From positions 1-64,000 of the forward strand of contig CAZVLA010000049.1 in the NCBI GenBank assembly GCA_964627805.1: a stretch of 64,000 nucleotides of DNA, in the 5' to 3' direction. The stretch's first letter is position 1. The number at the start of each line of letters is the position of its first letter. Positions 1 through 8,668 of this stretch are shown in pieces. The notes beneath the pieces are model-generated. The model did not search any database. It saw only the letters and a list, made by a program, of their open reading frames with translations, and was not told the origin of the DNA. Position numbers and translations under genes: made by a program. The stretch is from CAZAMI01 sp964627805 (GTDB lineage: Archaea; Thermoproteota; Thermoprotei_A; Sulfolobales; NBVN01).

Positions 1-164
1 GCCTTACCTACTGTTGTGGTTGTTGTTGATGTTACTGTCTTAACTACCGTTGTGGTAGTTACTCCCCCCTTAGGTACTACAGCATAAGTAACACCAGCAA
101 CCACAACAGCAACAACAACAGCAGTAATAACCACAGCCACAGCAGTCGAGATACCCCTCCTCAA
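1..164 (-). CDS. N-terminus of a secreted or membrane-anchored protein, probably an ABC substrate-binding protein (cut by window edge)
   Basis: Only the first 54 codons are inside the window. The reading frame starts at TTG (162-164), with GGTG about 7 nt upstream. It encodes MRRGIS, then a long Val/Ala hydrophobic segment (about residues 7-30), then a Thr/Val-rich stretch containing TTTTVVKTVTSTTTTTV. The same arrangement, a membrane anchor followed by a Thr-rich linker, is seen at the start of the binding protein at 29023-30684. By analogy this is likely an extracytoplasmic solute-binding protein, but other secreted archaeal proteins also begin this way, so the ligand-binding domain must be read outside the window. 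Confidence 0.6.
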   Translation of the reverse strand, partial: MRRGISTAVAVVITAVVVAVVVAGVTYAVVPKGGVTTTTVVKTVTSTTTTTVGK

Positions 165-204
165 TTAATTCACCGAGTATGTATTATGGGGGTAGGAGGA
201 AAAA

Positions 205-213
205 GCTTTTATG
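205..213 (-). promoter_or_regulatory. TATA box for the left-edge secreted protein
   Basis: On the minus strand this reads CATAAAAGC. It lies about 40 nt upstream of the TTG start at 164, so a transcript starting about 25 nt downstream would have a short leader carrying the GGTG site. It overlaps the stop codon of the upstream gene at 209-592. Confidence 0.4.
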
Positions 214-592
214 GTTTCTCCAGCTCCTCACTTAACTTACGTATTATTAAGCAGTAATTACTCCTTAAGAAATTGCTGATTTCTTTAGCTTCACTTAGTG
301 AAAGATCGTTTAAATACTTAATCATGGATTCATAGGAAGTACTGTAGTCTGTACTCTTTAACTTACTTATAACAACCTCAGGTAATCTTAGAGCACTTAA
401 GCATTTACTGAATTCACGGTCTTCACCTGACAATAGCTTGCATACATTAAGGAGTCCGTAGATAATCATCATTACTAGGCTCTTCAGAGCTACTTCAAAA
501 CACAGATCACGGTTACCTTTCTCTACGATCCTCACTAAGTAGCTATAAAGCTCAGTAACTAAGCTGAGGTGCTCCCTAATACTACTCCTCAA
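209..592 (-). CDS. hypothetical helical protein, 127 aa
   Basis: I do not recognise this protein. It starts with TTG, preceded by GGTG about 9 nt upstream. The sequence is rich in Leu, Ser, Lys and Glu and looks all-helical and soluble, with one more hydrophobic stretch (ALKSLVMMIIYGLLNVC, about residues 35-51). There is no recognisable catalytic motif. Codon use matches the neighbours. It is transcribed toward the cut-off secreted protein, which has its own apparent TATA box, so co-transcription is possible but not required. Confidence 0.6.
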   Translation of the reverse strand: MRSSIREHLSLVTELYSYLVRIVEKGNRDLCFEVALKSLVMMIIYGLLNVCKLLSGEDREFSKCLSALRLPEVVISKLKSTDYSTSYESMIKYLNDLSLSEAKEISNFLRSNYCLIIRKLSEELEKP

Positions 593-650
593 TTACTTAG
601 CACCTAGAACTATAAGTAAATTAATCGTTATATATGGTTAGGGAAGTGTT

Positions 651-983
651 TTGGAGATAAGTGAGGTAGTTAACGAGGTGGGTAATATACTAAAATCCAT
701 AGGTGCTGAGAGAGTGATGGTTAGAAAGGAGGGGAGGTGTTACTTATTAGTTAGTAAGTTCCGTAATGATGCTGTCTTAATCTCTATTAGGAGTGGTGAG
801 TTCTTTAATGGATTCATAGTTAAGGTAGTTCCAACTGATAAAGTAGCTAATATTCCTTGGGAGTGTAGGTACTTAGAGTATGTACCTTATGGACTCTATC
901 TATTGGTTAGTAATGTGAGTGACTTAAGAAGTAGATTGCCTGATAAGGTTAAGAGGGTGTTATCTGTATTAATAACTCGGTAA
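651..983 (+). CDS. hypothetical protein, 110 aa
   Basis: A small alpha/beta-looking protein of unknown function that begins MEISEVVNEVGNIL from a TTG codon. A TATA-like TATAAGTAA lies at 611-619 and a GGGAAGTG site just before the start. It has no signal peptide, cysteine cluster or membrane segment; one Cys falls in the GRCYLLVSKF stretch and another near WECRYLEYVPYG. The gene ends shortly before a T-rich stretch (about 989-997, ATTTTTATT) that could terminate transcription. It is divergent from the preceding minus-strand gene. Confidence 0.6.
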   Translation: MEISEVVNEVGNILKSIGAERVMVRKEGRCYLLVSKFRNDAVLISIRSGEFFNGFIVKVVPTDKVANIPWECRYLEYVPYGLYLLVSNVSDLRSRLPDKVKRVLSVLITR

Positions 984-1072
984 TAAATAATTTTTATTCT
1001 AAACAAATTAAAAACAGTGTTATTTACTATTTAGCTTATTACCCCTCCTCCCTACTGAACTGGGGTACTACG

Positions 1073-1858
1073 ATGTTTAGGTATGTAGATGAGGCTGAAT
1101 TAACTAGAGTAATTATTGAGGAGTCACTAAAGGAATGGAAAGAGTTCAGTAATGTTGATGTAGTCGTAGTTGGTGCTGGGCCATCAGGCCTTACAGCCGC
1201 TAAGTACCTAGCTGATGCAGGTCTTAAGGTACTCATAGTTGAGCGTAGGTTAAGTTTTGGAGGTGGTATAGGTGGTGGGGGTAACTTACTACATAAGATA
1301 CTCGTTGAGTCGCCAGCTAATGAAGTACTTAGGGATTTCAAGGTTAAGTATAGTGAGGTTAGGGAAGGACTCTACGTAGTTGATACTGCTGAATTAATGG
1401 CTAAGCTAGCGGTAGGTGCTGTGGAGGCTGGAGCCAAGGTAGTATTCGGACTTACTGTTGAGGACGTCATATATAGGGAGAGAGAGAATGGAATCAGTAT
1501 TGAGGGTGTCGTCGTTATATGGTCAGCAATACCCCTGGCAGGACTTCATGTAGATCCAATATTCATTAAGTCAAGGGCTGTGATAGATGCTACAGGACAC
1601 GACGCCGAAATATTAGCTATAGTATCAAGGAAGTTGCCTAAGGCAAAGCTAATGGTTAAGGGTCACGGACCAGCATACCTGCATGAAGGTGAGGAGTTAG
1701 TAGTTAAGGCTACTGGGAAAGTATTGCCAGGGCTTTACGTAGCAGGTATGGCAGCAGCATCACTCTATGGGTATCCAAGAATGGGGCCGATATTCGGGGG
1801 TATGTTAATCTCGGGTAGGAAGGTTGCTGAGGAGATTATCAAGGATCTTAAGAAGTGA
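1073..1858 (+). CDS. thi4: Thi4 family sulfide-dependent ADP-thiazole synthase (or ribose 1,5-bisphosphate isomerase-type paralogue)
   Basis: The Rossmann motif GAGPSG (residues 34-39), the GGGIGGGG loop (about 63-70), DATGHDAE (172-179) and a C-terminal YPRMGPIFGGML signature identify the archaeal Thi4 family, which makes the thiazole half of thiamine from NAD, glycine and sulfur. Length (261 aa) is normal. There is no cysteine anywhere in the protein. The yeast and plant enzymes sacrifice an active-site Cys as sulfur donor, so this one must use external sulfide if it is a thiazole synthase, as known for methanogen homologues. It lies 11 nt before a dihydrolipoamide dehydrogenase gene and is probably co-transcribed with it. 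Confidence 0.85.
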   Translation: MFRYVDEAELTRVIIEESLKEWKEFSNVDVVVVGAGPSGLTAAKYLADAGLKVLIVERRLSFGGGIGGGGNLLHKILVESPANEVLRDFKVKYSEVREGLYVVDTAELMAKLAVGAVEAGAKVVFGLTVEDVIYRERENGISIEGVVVIWSAIPLAGLHVDPIFIKSRAVIDATGHDAEILAIVSRKLPKAKLMVKGHGPAYLHEGEELVVKATGKVLPGLYVAGMAAASLYGYPRMGPIFGGMLISGRKVAEEIIKDLKK

Positions 1859-1869
1859 GGTGATGTTTA

Positions 1870-3291
1870 ATGAAGTATGATGTAGTAGTAATAGGTTCGG
1901 GACCTGCAGGTTACGTAGCGACTATAAGATTGTTACGTCACGGACTTAAGGTAGCTTTAGTAGAGAGGAAGTACTTAGGTGGTGAATGTACTAACTACGG
2001 GTGTATACCCTCTAAAGCATTGATAGAGGTATCTCACGCGGTTTCAGCTATTGAGTCCTTAAGGAGGTTAGGGATAGGGTGTAGGCTTGAATTTAGGGAT
2101 TTAAGTAAGGTTATGGATTGGGTAAGGAGCGTAGTTAAGAGGTCAAGAAACGGTGTTAGGTACTTAGTAAGTGAGGCTGACATCTACGAAGGTATAGGTA
2201 GGCTAAAGTCAAGGAATGAAGTGGTTATTGAGAGGAATGGTAGTAAGCAGGTTATTGAAGGCAAGAACATAGTAATAGCTACAGGAACTGATCCAGCACC
2301 AGTACCTAATCTAAGTTTCGACGGTAAATTAGTATTAAGTAATAGGGAGTTCTTCGAGCTTAAGGACATACCTAACTCAGTACTCATAGTAGGTGCTGGA
2401 GCTATAGGTACTGAATTAAGCATGGCCCTAGCTAGGTTAGGGTGCGAGGTACACCTAGTCGAGATAATGGATAGGGTACTACCTACTTACGATCCAGACG
2501 TATCTAAGGTCGTTAGTAAGTATATGAAATTAGCGGGTATTGACGTAAATACGTCATCTAAGGTATCCTCAGTAGAAAAGAGAGGTGAGTACGTGAGGGT
2601 CAGGGTAGTGAGGAATGGGGAGGCTAAGGAGGTTGAGGTTGAGAAAGTAATAGTAGCTGCTGGTAGGGTATGTAATACTAGAGGTATAGGGCTTGAGGAA
2701 CTAGGTATTAGGTTAGGTAGGAGGGGGGTTATTGAAGTTGATGGCATGTTCAGAACATCGGTAAGCAACATATTCGCAATAGGAGACGTAACTGGACCTC
2801 CTCAGTTAGCACATAAGGCGCATAGAGAGGGACTGATAGTTGCTGACGTAATAGCGGGTAAGGAACCAATACTACCTAAGGAACCAGTGCCTGAAGTAAT
2901 ATATAGCCATCCAGAGGTTGCTTCAGTAGGTATTAAGGAGGTCGAAGCTATTAAGAAAGGAGTTAAGGCATTAGTAGTTAAGTACCCATTTACGGCGGTA
3001 CCTAGGGACTTCACGAAGCTTGAGAGAACACCTGATGGATTCATTAAGCTAATAATTGATGAAGGTAGTAAGAAATTACTAGGAGCTACCATTGTAGGTG
3101 ATGGTGCTTCGGAAATAATACATTCGATAGCGGCGGCTATTATGTTAGGGTTAACGGTTAGGGAGTTGAGTGAGGTTATATATCCGCACCCAACAGTATC
3201 TGAGTGTTTGGGTGAAGTAGCTCATCTAGCGCTTGGCGAACCTATTCATGTACCGCCGATGATGGCGTTGGTGAGGAAGTTAGGTTGTTAG
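1870..3291 (+). CDS. lpdA: dihydrolipoamide dehydrogenase-like FAD disulfide oxidoreductase
   Basis: This is a 473-aa pyridine nucleotide-disulfide oxidoreductase. It has an FAD-binding GSGPAG (9-14), redox-active CTNYGC (C40/C45, the two Cys separated by four residues), an NAD-binding GAGAIG near residue 178, and the C-terminal HPTVSE motif (about 440) that supplies the His-Glu dyad of lipoamide dehydrogenases. The ATG start has an overlapping GAGGTGATG site. No E1/E2 2-oxoacid dehydrogenase or glycine-cleavage genes are nearby, so the partner is unknown. The 3' end overlaps the convergent peptidase gene by 12 nt. Confidence 0.88.
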   Translation: MKYDVVVIGSGPAGYVATIRLLRHGLKVALVERKYLGGECTNYGCIPSKALIEVSHAVSAIESLRRLGIGCRLEFRDLSKVMDWVRSVVKRSRNGVRYLVSEADIYEGIGRLKSRNEVVIERNGSKQVIEGKNIVIATGTDPAPVPNLSFDGKLVLSNREFFELKDIPNSVLIVGAGAIGTELSMALARLGCEVHLVEIMDRVLPTYDPDVSKVVSKYMKLAGIDVNTSSKVSSVEKRGEYVRVRVVRNGEAKEVEVEKVIVAAGRVCNTRGIGLEELGIRLGRRGVIEVDGMFRTSVSNIFAIGDVTGPPQLAHKAHREGLIVADVIAGKEPILPKEPVPEVIYSHPEVASVGIKEVEAIKKGVKALVVKYPFTAVPRDFTKLERTPDGFIKLIIDEGSKKLLGATIVGDGASEIIHSIAAAIMLGLTVRELSEVIYPHPTVSECLGEVAHLALGEPIHVPPMMALVRKLGC

Positions 3292-4389
3292 TATTAGGGG
3301 GAGCTTATTAAGCACTTCACAACCACTCTTTTTAACTAACACCATATTCTCAATTCTGACACCTAACTTACCAGGGATGTATACTCCAGGTTCTATAGTC
3401 ACTACCATACCCTCCTTGAGCACATCGCTTGAGCTAGGTGATAGGTATGGTGGTTCATGAACCTCAATACCTACACCATGACCTAATCCGTGAATGAAGT
3501 AGCTATCTAATCCGTACCTCCTAAGTACCTCTCTAGCTTTAGCATCAACTTCCTTAGCTTCTACGCCATCCCTGACGTAATCAGTGGCAGTAAGTAATGC
3601 CTCCTTAACTGCCTCAATTACTTTCCTAACGTCCTCACTAGCCGAGCCTATGGTTAATGTCCTCGTAGTATCTGAAGAGTAGTTACCGTAACTAGCTCCT
3701 AAATCAATAATAACGATATCCCCCTTACTTAACTCCTTAGTAGTGGGTACTGCATGGGGATATGAGGTGTTGCTGCCTGAAGCTACTATAGTACTAAATG
3801 CGGGACCGTCAGCACCCAAGGACCTCATTAAACCCTCAATTAAACCAACAACCTCCAACTCTTTAAGACCTACGGTGAGCGATTCCATTACCCTATTAAG
3901 GCATTCCTCAGTAATACTTAATGCGTGTCTGATTAACTCGATCTCATCGCGTCTCTTGACGGATCTTAAGTTGAGTAGATCTTTACTAACGTCGATTAAC
4001 TTAACATACTTAGAGAGCCTCTGGTACGTACTAACGTCCGTACAGTCTGTACATAGGCTAGCATTAGTACCTACCTTCTCAATTACGAATTTAACTAAAT
4101 CCTTAATGACCTTATTCTTAAGTGATGGTATGGGTACCTCATAACGTGATGTGGGGACTACCTCATAATACTTACCTAAGAGTTCATTAACTCTCCAATA
4201 CTCAAGTAATGGTGTTAGAGCATAACTCACGGACTCAGTAATCAGTAAGTAGTAACCCGCAGGTTGAGGTAATCTGGAGAGCGGTAGTTTAGTTAAGTAT
4301 ATGAAGTTATGGGGGTTAGTAACTAGTAAGTACTCGCACTTACTAGACTCCATGATGCTTCTTAACGACTTAATGACCTCACTAATCAA
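3280..4389 (-). CDS. pepQ: M24 family metallopeptidase (Xaa-Pro dipeptidase/aminopeptidase)
   Basis: A two-domain creatinase/prolidase-fold enzyme of 369 aa. The C-terminal half carries the five M24 metal ligands: Asp in IDLGASYG, Asp in SSDTTRT, His in GLGHGVGIEVHE, Glu in TIEPGVY and Glu in RIENMV. This supports a two-metal peptidase cutting X-Pro bonds in the cytoplasm, probably recycling proline peptides. The TTG start follows GGTG by 7 nt. The gene converges on, and overlaps by 12 nt, the dihydrolipoamide dehydrogenase gene. Confidence 0.9.
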   Translation of the reverse strand: MISEVIKSLRSIMESSKCEYLLVTNPHNFIYLTKLPLSRLPQPAGYYLLITESVSYALTPLLEYWRVNELLGKYYEVVPTSRYEVPIPSLKNKVIKDLVKFVIEKVGTNASLCTDCTDVSTYQRLSKYVKLIDVSKDLLNLRSVKRRDEIELIRHALSITEECLNRVMESLTVGLKELEVVGLIEGLMRSLGADGPAFSTIVASGSNTSYPHAVPTTKELSKGDIVIIDLGASYGNYSSDTTRTLTIGSASEDVRKVIEAVKEALLTATDYVRDGVEAKEVDAKAREVLRRYGLDSYFIHGLGHGVGIEVHEPPYLSPSSSDVLKEGMVVTIEPGVYIPGKLGVRIENMVLVKKSGCEVLNKLPLILTT

Positions 4390-4420
4390 TAATTAACACC
4401 GTACTATGTATGTAGTTAAG

Positions 4421-4717
4421 CTATTTAAGTAGGGCTCTATATATCTTAAGCGCCTTATTAGTTGGTAAGTATAACTTAGCACCTAGACCTCTGAGCTTAG
4501 GGCATAACGCGCTCAGAGGGCAGAATTTACATTGGGAGTTACAATCCCTACCTAGAACTACTTCTCTAATAAGTCCCTTAATTATTAATAGGTCAACGAC
4601 CTCCTTGACTTCGTTATAATTAATCCTTAACTCTTCAGATAGCTCCTCCAAGGAAGCCCCTCCCCTCATAAGTATTACCTTAAGTATCTCCTTCTCTTTA
4701 TTGCTTAACCTCACCAT
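4421..4717 (-). CDS. winged-helix regulator with a C-terminal four-cysteine cluster
   Basis: This 98-aa protein has a winged-helix-like N-terminal half (residues 3-55, KEKEILKVIL then SLEELSEELRINYNEVKEVV). It is followed by C59-x3-C63-x2-C66-x5-C72. The architecture resembles FeoC-like or other iron-sulfur or zinc-binding small regulators. The cysteine spacing suits an Fe-S cluster or a structural zinc; the sequence alone does not decide. Start is ATG (4717) or the next GTG (4714). It lies 31 nt upstream of the M24 peptidase start in the same orientation and may be co-transcribed with it. Confidence 0.7.
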   Translation of the reverse strand: MVRLSNKEKEILKVILMRGGASLEELSEELRINYNEVKEVVDLLIIKGLIREVVLGRDCNSQCKFCPLSALCPKLRGLGAKLYLPTNKALKIYRALLK

Positions 4718-4779
4718 ACCACCTAGTAGAGCTCAAGTATATACATCCTCTAGAGTTAATTAGTTAAGGGAGTGACTTA

Positions 4780-5916
4780 GTGGGTAAGTGCTTACTCTGT
4801 GGTGCTAAATCCAAGGTAATTAGTGACGTAATTGGGGTGTGTAGTAAGTGTTTGAGAGAGAGGCCTAAGGAGGCATTAAGTTACGCCAAGAGGAATCACT
4901 GGAGGTATGACTACCTAAGAGTAACTAGTAGTGACTCGGTTAAGTACTTAAAATGCGGGTTATGCATCAATGAATGCTTAATACCTAACGGCGGTAGGGG
5001 AAGATGCGGTGTATGGGTGAATAAGGACGGTAGGTTAGAGCCTGTTGCTGGATGGGGGAAGTCAGTACTTCACTGGTACTTAGACCCCCTACCAACTAAC
5101 TGTGTAGCAACACCCGTATGTCCAGCAGCTACTTACCGAGGTTACCCTAAGTACTCCGTATCACGAGGTGCTGAGTACGGTTACTATAATTTAGCAGTAT
5201 TCTTCGCTGGTTGTGACTTAGATTGCCTATTCTGCCAGAATTGGGAGCACCGTAAGATGATTAGTAAGGCATGGGTAGGTAATGTAAGGAGCACTAAGGA
5301 ACTAATCGAGACCGCATTAAGTAACGATAGGGTGACATGCATATGTTACTTCGGAGGCGATCCAGGACCTAACGCACCCTACGCACTAGAGGTTTCTAGG
5401 AAGGTGGTGGAAGGTGCTAAGGGGAGGGTTAAGAGGATATGCTGGGAGACCAATGGTGTTGAGGCACCATCAATTATGAAGGAAATGGGGAGGTTATCAT
5501 TAGTTAGCGGGGGTATAGTGAAGATTGATTGGAAAGCATGGACCCCATCAATATATGAAGCATTAACTGGAGTTAATGGTGAGAAGGCATTAAGGAGGTT
5601 AAAAGAGAATTGTGAATTACTCTTTAAGCTAAGCGACTTAGGTGATTCAAGGGATGACATTCCCCTACTAGTCGTTAGTACATTACTGGTCCCTGGCTAC
5701 GTCGATCCTTACGAAGTAGGTAAGATAGCTGAGTACTTATCGTCCTTAAGTAATGAAATACCGTATATACTACTTGCTTATCACCCAGACTACTTAATGA
5801 CAGACCTACCACCAACTAGTACTGGACATGCTGAGGAAGCTTACGAGCAGGCTAGAGCAGCTGGTTTGAAGTACGTATTCATAGGTAATGAGTGGTTACT
5901 AGGTAATTACTATTGA
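4780..5916 (+). CDS. radical SAM protein, pyruvate formate-lyase activating enzyme-like (PflX/COG1313 type)
   Basis: The 378-aa protein begins with a zinc-ribbon-like pair (C4/C7 and C21/C24), followed by a second Cys group (C59, C62, C66, C76). The radical SAM cluster C145-x3-C149-x2-C152 (CDLDCLFC) comes next, and GGDPGP after it binds SAM. The overall pattern matches PflA-related activases of unknown substrate found widely in archaea. Start is GTG with GGAGTGA about 6 nt upstream. It is divergent from the winged-helix gene. No glycyl-radical enzyme or AmmeMemoRadiSam partner gene is next to it, so the substrate is unknown. Confidence 0.8.
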   Translation: MGKCLLCGAKSKVISDVIGVCSKCLRERPKEALSYAKRNHWRYDYLRVTSSDSVKYLKCGLCINECLIPNGGRGRCGVWVNKDGRLEPVAGWGKSVLHWYLDPLPTNCVATPVCPAATYRGYPKYSVSRGAEYGYYNLAVFFAGCDLDCLFCQNWEHRKMISKAWVGNVRSTKELIETALSNDRVTCICYFGGDPGPNAPYALEVSRKVVEGAKGRVKRICWETNGVEAPSIMKEMGRLSLVSGGIVKIDWKAWTPSIYEALTGVNGEKALRRLKENCELLFKLSDLGDSRDDIPLLVVSTLLVPGYVDPYEVGKIAEYLSSLSNEIPYILLAYHPDYLMTDLPPTSTGHAEEAYEQARAAGLKYVFIGNEWLLGNYY

Positions 5917-5923
5917 GTGATAA

Positions 5924-6202
5924 TTAAGGGTAGTATATGCTCTCGCGTACTAACTCCATAGTTAATTCAGTACCTAAAACCTCTTCAGAAAGTCTGATGA
6001 TGTTACTGAGGGTAGGGTTCTTTCTAACTTTCCTAAATAACTTCCTTAAACTAGGGTTGCACTTCATGCCCTCCCTAATTAACTCATTAAGTAACCTACG
6101 TCCGTCCGAATTAAGTACAGTATCCTTACTGAAGTACCTATAGTAATTGCTTAGTAGATGTATTATGTAGTTACGTAGATTCACGCAGCAGGGTTCACTC
6201 AT
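5924..6202 (-). CDS. hypothetical protein, 92 aa
   Basis: An unrecognised small basic, helical protein starting MSEPCCVNLRNY, with three Cys (C5, C6 and one near residue 49). It has no membrane segment or known motif. The ATG start has a weak GGT site 6 nt upstream. Its 3' end stops 8 nt from the convergent radical SAM gene. Codon use is like its neighbours, so it is probably a real gene, although small size limits certainty. Confidence 0.55.
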   Translation of the reverse strand: MSEPCCVNLRNYIIHLLSNYYRYFSKDTVLNSDGRRLLNELIREGMKCNPSLRKLFRKVRKNPTLSNIIRLSEEVLGTELTMELVRESIYYP

Positions 6203-6233
6203 ACTAATACCTGTGAATTACTGTGATTAAAAA

Positions 6234-7568
6234 CTACTTAAGACCGACCCTTTCTAAGAACTCATCAATTAATTCACTTATTGACGGTCCTTCAACTACC
6301 TTAAGTCTCCACCTAACCTTAACGACGTCCTTACCTTCAATCTTAATTAACCTACTTATATCTGCTGGCGAACCAATCACTACGGTATCAGCATCAGCCC
6401 TTCTTACAGTCTCTTCAAGATCCCTTAACTGCTCCTTAGTGTAGCCTGTTGATGGTAGTACCTTACCGATGTGTTTGTACGTCCTGTAAATATCCTTTAT
6501 AATACCTACCGCGTACGGTCTAGGATCAACTACTTCACTAGCACCGTACTTAGTAGCTGCTACGTAACCGGCACCGTAAGGTACGCCACCGTGAGTAACT
6601 GTTGGTGAGTCCTCAATAACTAGTACTCTCCTACCCCTTATTAGCTCCGGATTATCCACGTAGACCTCCATATCAGCTAATACTATCTTAGCCTTAGGAT
6701 TAACCTCCTTAACGTTACTTACTATGCGCTTAACAGCGTCGGGACTTGCTTGACTCACCTTATTAACTACTACAGCATCAGCCATACGAACATTAACTTC
6801 GCCGGGGTATGAACCAACCTCATGCCCGGGCCTCATAGCGTCTGCTACGGTTATCATGTAGTCATGTACGTAGAATGGGAAGTCGTTATTACCTCCATCC
6901 CATAATATGACGTCACCTAACTTCTCAGCTAACCTAAGTACTTTACCGTAATCAACACCAGCTAATACCTTAAGCCCCATCCTAAGGTAGTGCTCATACT
7001 CCTCACGCTCCTCAATAGTTACGCCCCACTTGTCAAGATCCTCTAAACGCTCGAATAACTGAACAGCCATCTTACTTAAGTCACCGTAAGCCATTGGGTG
7101 CCTAACAACAGCTACCTTGATGGACCTCCTACTTAACTCCTCAACAACAGCCTTCGACACGGTCGACTTCCCAGCCCCCGTCCTAACGGCTGTAACGGCT
7201 ATAACAGGCCTCATTGACTTTATGCTCGTCTCCGTAGGTGATAGTAACCTAAATGACGCACCAGCAGCTAGTACTTCAGAAGCTATCCTACCTAAGACGT
7301 CATAGGTTATATCACTAAACGCTAATACTACCTCATCAACTCTTAACTCCTTAATCAATCTACCCAGCTCTTTATAGGGAACTATAGGTATTCCATCAGG
7401 ATATAGACTACCTGCTAATTCAGGAGGGTACCTACGTCTCTCAACACCCGGTATTTGCGTGAATGCAAATGCTACTACCTCATAATCCGGGTTATTCCTG
7501 AATACCACATTGAAGTTGTGGAAGTCCCTACCTCCAGCCCCTATAATTAATACCCTCTTCCTTCTCAA
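6234..7568 (-). CDS. cpgS: P-loop GTPase of the cyclic 2,3-diphosphoglycerate synthetase family
   Basis: The 444-aa protein has a Rossmann-like N-terminal domain (VLIIGAGGRDFHNFN, residues 6-20) and a P-loop RTGAGKST (129-136). Conserved blocks follow: WDGGNNDFP, RPGHEVGSYPGE, NKV and EDSPTVTHGG. This is the archaeal family to which the cyclic 2,3-diphosphoglycerate synthetase of thermophilic methanogens belongs. Many members, including crenarchaeal ones, are annotated that way without direct proof. If correct, it would make an intracellular thermoprotectant solute. Start is TTG. A TATA-like AT-rich stretch lies upstream at about 7596-7606. Confidence 0.75.
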   Translation of the reverse strand: MRRKRVLIIGAGGRDFHNFNVVFRNNPDYEVVAFAFTQIPGVERRRYPPELAGSLYPDGIPIVPYKELGRLIKELRVDEVVLAFSDITYDVLGRIASEVLAAGASFRLLSPTETSIKSMRPVIAVTAVRTGAGKSTVSKAVVEELSRRSIKVAVVRHPMAYGDLSKMAVQLFERLEDLDKWGVTIEEREEYEHYLRMGLKVLAGVDYGKVLRLAEKLGDVILWDGGNNDFPFYVHDYMITVADAMRPGHEVGSYPGEVNVRMADAVVVNKVSQASPDAVKRIVSNVKEVNPKAKIVLADMEVYVDNPELIRGRRVLVIEDSPTVTHGGVPYGAGYVAATKYGASEVVDPRPYAVGIIKDIYRTYKHIGKVLPSTGYTKEQLRDLEETVRRADADTVVIGSPADISRLIKIEGKDVVKVRWRLKVVEGPSISELIDEFLERVGLK

Positions 7569-7665
7569 TAACTAACCCCTAAACTAATTATCGTACAGAA
7601 TAAAAAATATTCATTTAAACAATAAATAATATTCAGTCCAGTAATTAAGCTACTCTTTAATTTAA

Positions 7666-8610
7666 TTACGTAAGAATAACTGCTTCAGGTTCCCTAATCA
7701 TTATTTCCTTAGCCAACCTTGCAGCTTCTAAGGCGTCACGCAGGGTTGGTGCATCATTAACTCCCCTACCCCTAATCCTCATTAGGAACACCCTTAGCTC
7801 ACTAATTAGTGGCTCCTCACCCTCAGCTACTCTAGTTACTTCAGCATCAACACCCTTAATTACTACCCTCCTCTTAACTAAGTCGGCTCTCACGTAGGCA
7901 TTATTGAATGAAGCAACTACCTCCCTTACCTTTATGGGTAATTCACCGTCAGTTATGTAAGTAACTAAGGTCTTACCGAACGTTACTGTAGCGTAAATTG
8001 TTTGAGTAGTTCCGTTATCCGTTTCTAACACATAAACAGACCTAATTCTCCAGTTCCTCTTACCTATCAAATAGAATGTGAGGTCTATATCGTGGATCGT
8101 CAAGTCAAATACTATCGGGTACTTCCTCATCCATGGAGGTCTTCTAGAGAGTCTCTTAAATATCATGTATTTAGGTACTCCGTAACTCTTAACTAACTCC
8201 CTCAACTCCCTAACGGTGGGGTCGAACCTAACTATGAATCCAGGCTGAGTAACAACGCCATAGACCCTACTTAACTTAATTAGCTCCTCAATATCGCTTG
8301 GCTCCAACGATACTGGCTTCTCGATGAACGCATTAATCCCGTGAGTGATTAGGTACTTAGCAACAGAAGCTAACTTATCAGCAGGTACGGCAATAGCTAC
8401 CGCCTCAACACCCCTCGAAGGTAGGTCCTCGAAACCCGTTAAGTACTCCGGAATGCTGTACTCCTCAGCTACCTCCCTAGCTCTAGCTTCATTAACATCA
8501 ACAACAGCCACTAACTTAACTAACCCATCAGATTCAAGCTTCTTTAAAGCCCTAACTATGTTACGTCCCCACCTACCAACACCAACAACAGCAGCAGTAA
8601 CTCTACCCAA
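7666..8610 (-). CDS. Gfo/Idh/MocA family NAD(P)-dependent oxidoreductase
   Basis: The N-terminal dinucleotide fold carries GVGRWG (residues 10-15), and the family's catalytic EKP motif is present in NAFIEKPVSLEP. The second domain contains the IHDID motif. Length (314 aa) is typical. These enzymes oxidise or reduce sugars and sugar nucleotides; a role in making sugar nucleotides for surface glycans (for example UDP-GlcNAc 3-dehydrogenase) is plausible, but the substrate cannot be read from the sequence. Start is TTG, preceded by GGTG. A C/D sRNA lies upstream on the same strand. Confidence 0.85.
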   Translation of the reverse strand: MGRVTAAVVGVGRWGRNIVRALKKLESDGLVKLVAVVDVNEARAREVAEEYSIPEYLTGFEDLPSRGVEAVAIAVPADKLASVAKYLITHGINAFIEKPVSLEPSDIEELIKLSRVYGVVTQPGFIVRFDPTVRELRELVKSYGVPKYMIFKRLSRRPPWMRKYPIVFDLTIHDIDLTFYLIGKRNWRIRSVYVLETDNGTTQTIYATVTFGKTLVTYITDGELPIKVREVVASFNNAYVRADLVKRRVVIKGVDAEVTRVAEGEEPLISELRVFLMRIRGRGVNDAPTLRDALEAARLAKEIMIREPEAVILT

Positions 8611-8668
8611 TACCCAGCACCACGTGTTTAAGAAGGTTGGACTTATTAGTGTTAAGTTTCGGTAAAGA

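Noticed and set aside
3743..4144. Long open frame antisense to the M24 peptidase, and similar shadows elsewhere
   Set aside because: These lie opposite conserved coding sequence and encode Ser/Thr/Leu-rich products typical of antisense frames.
5990..6016. CTGATGATGTTACTGAG, resembling adjoining C and D boxes
   Set aside because: The gap of 5 nt is too short for a guide, and it lies in the antisense of a small coding gene.
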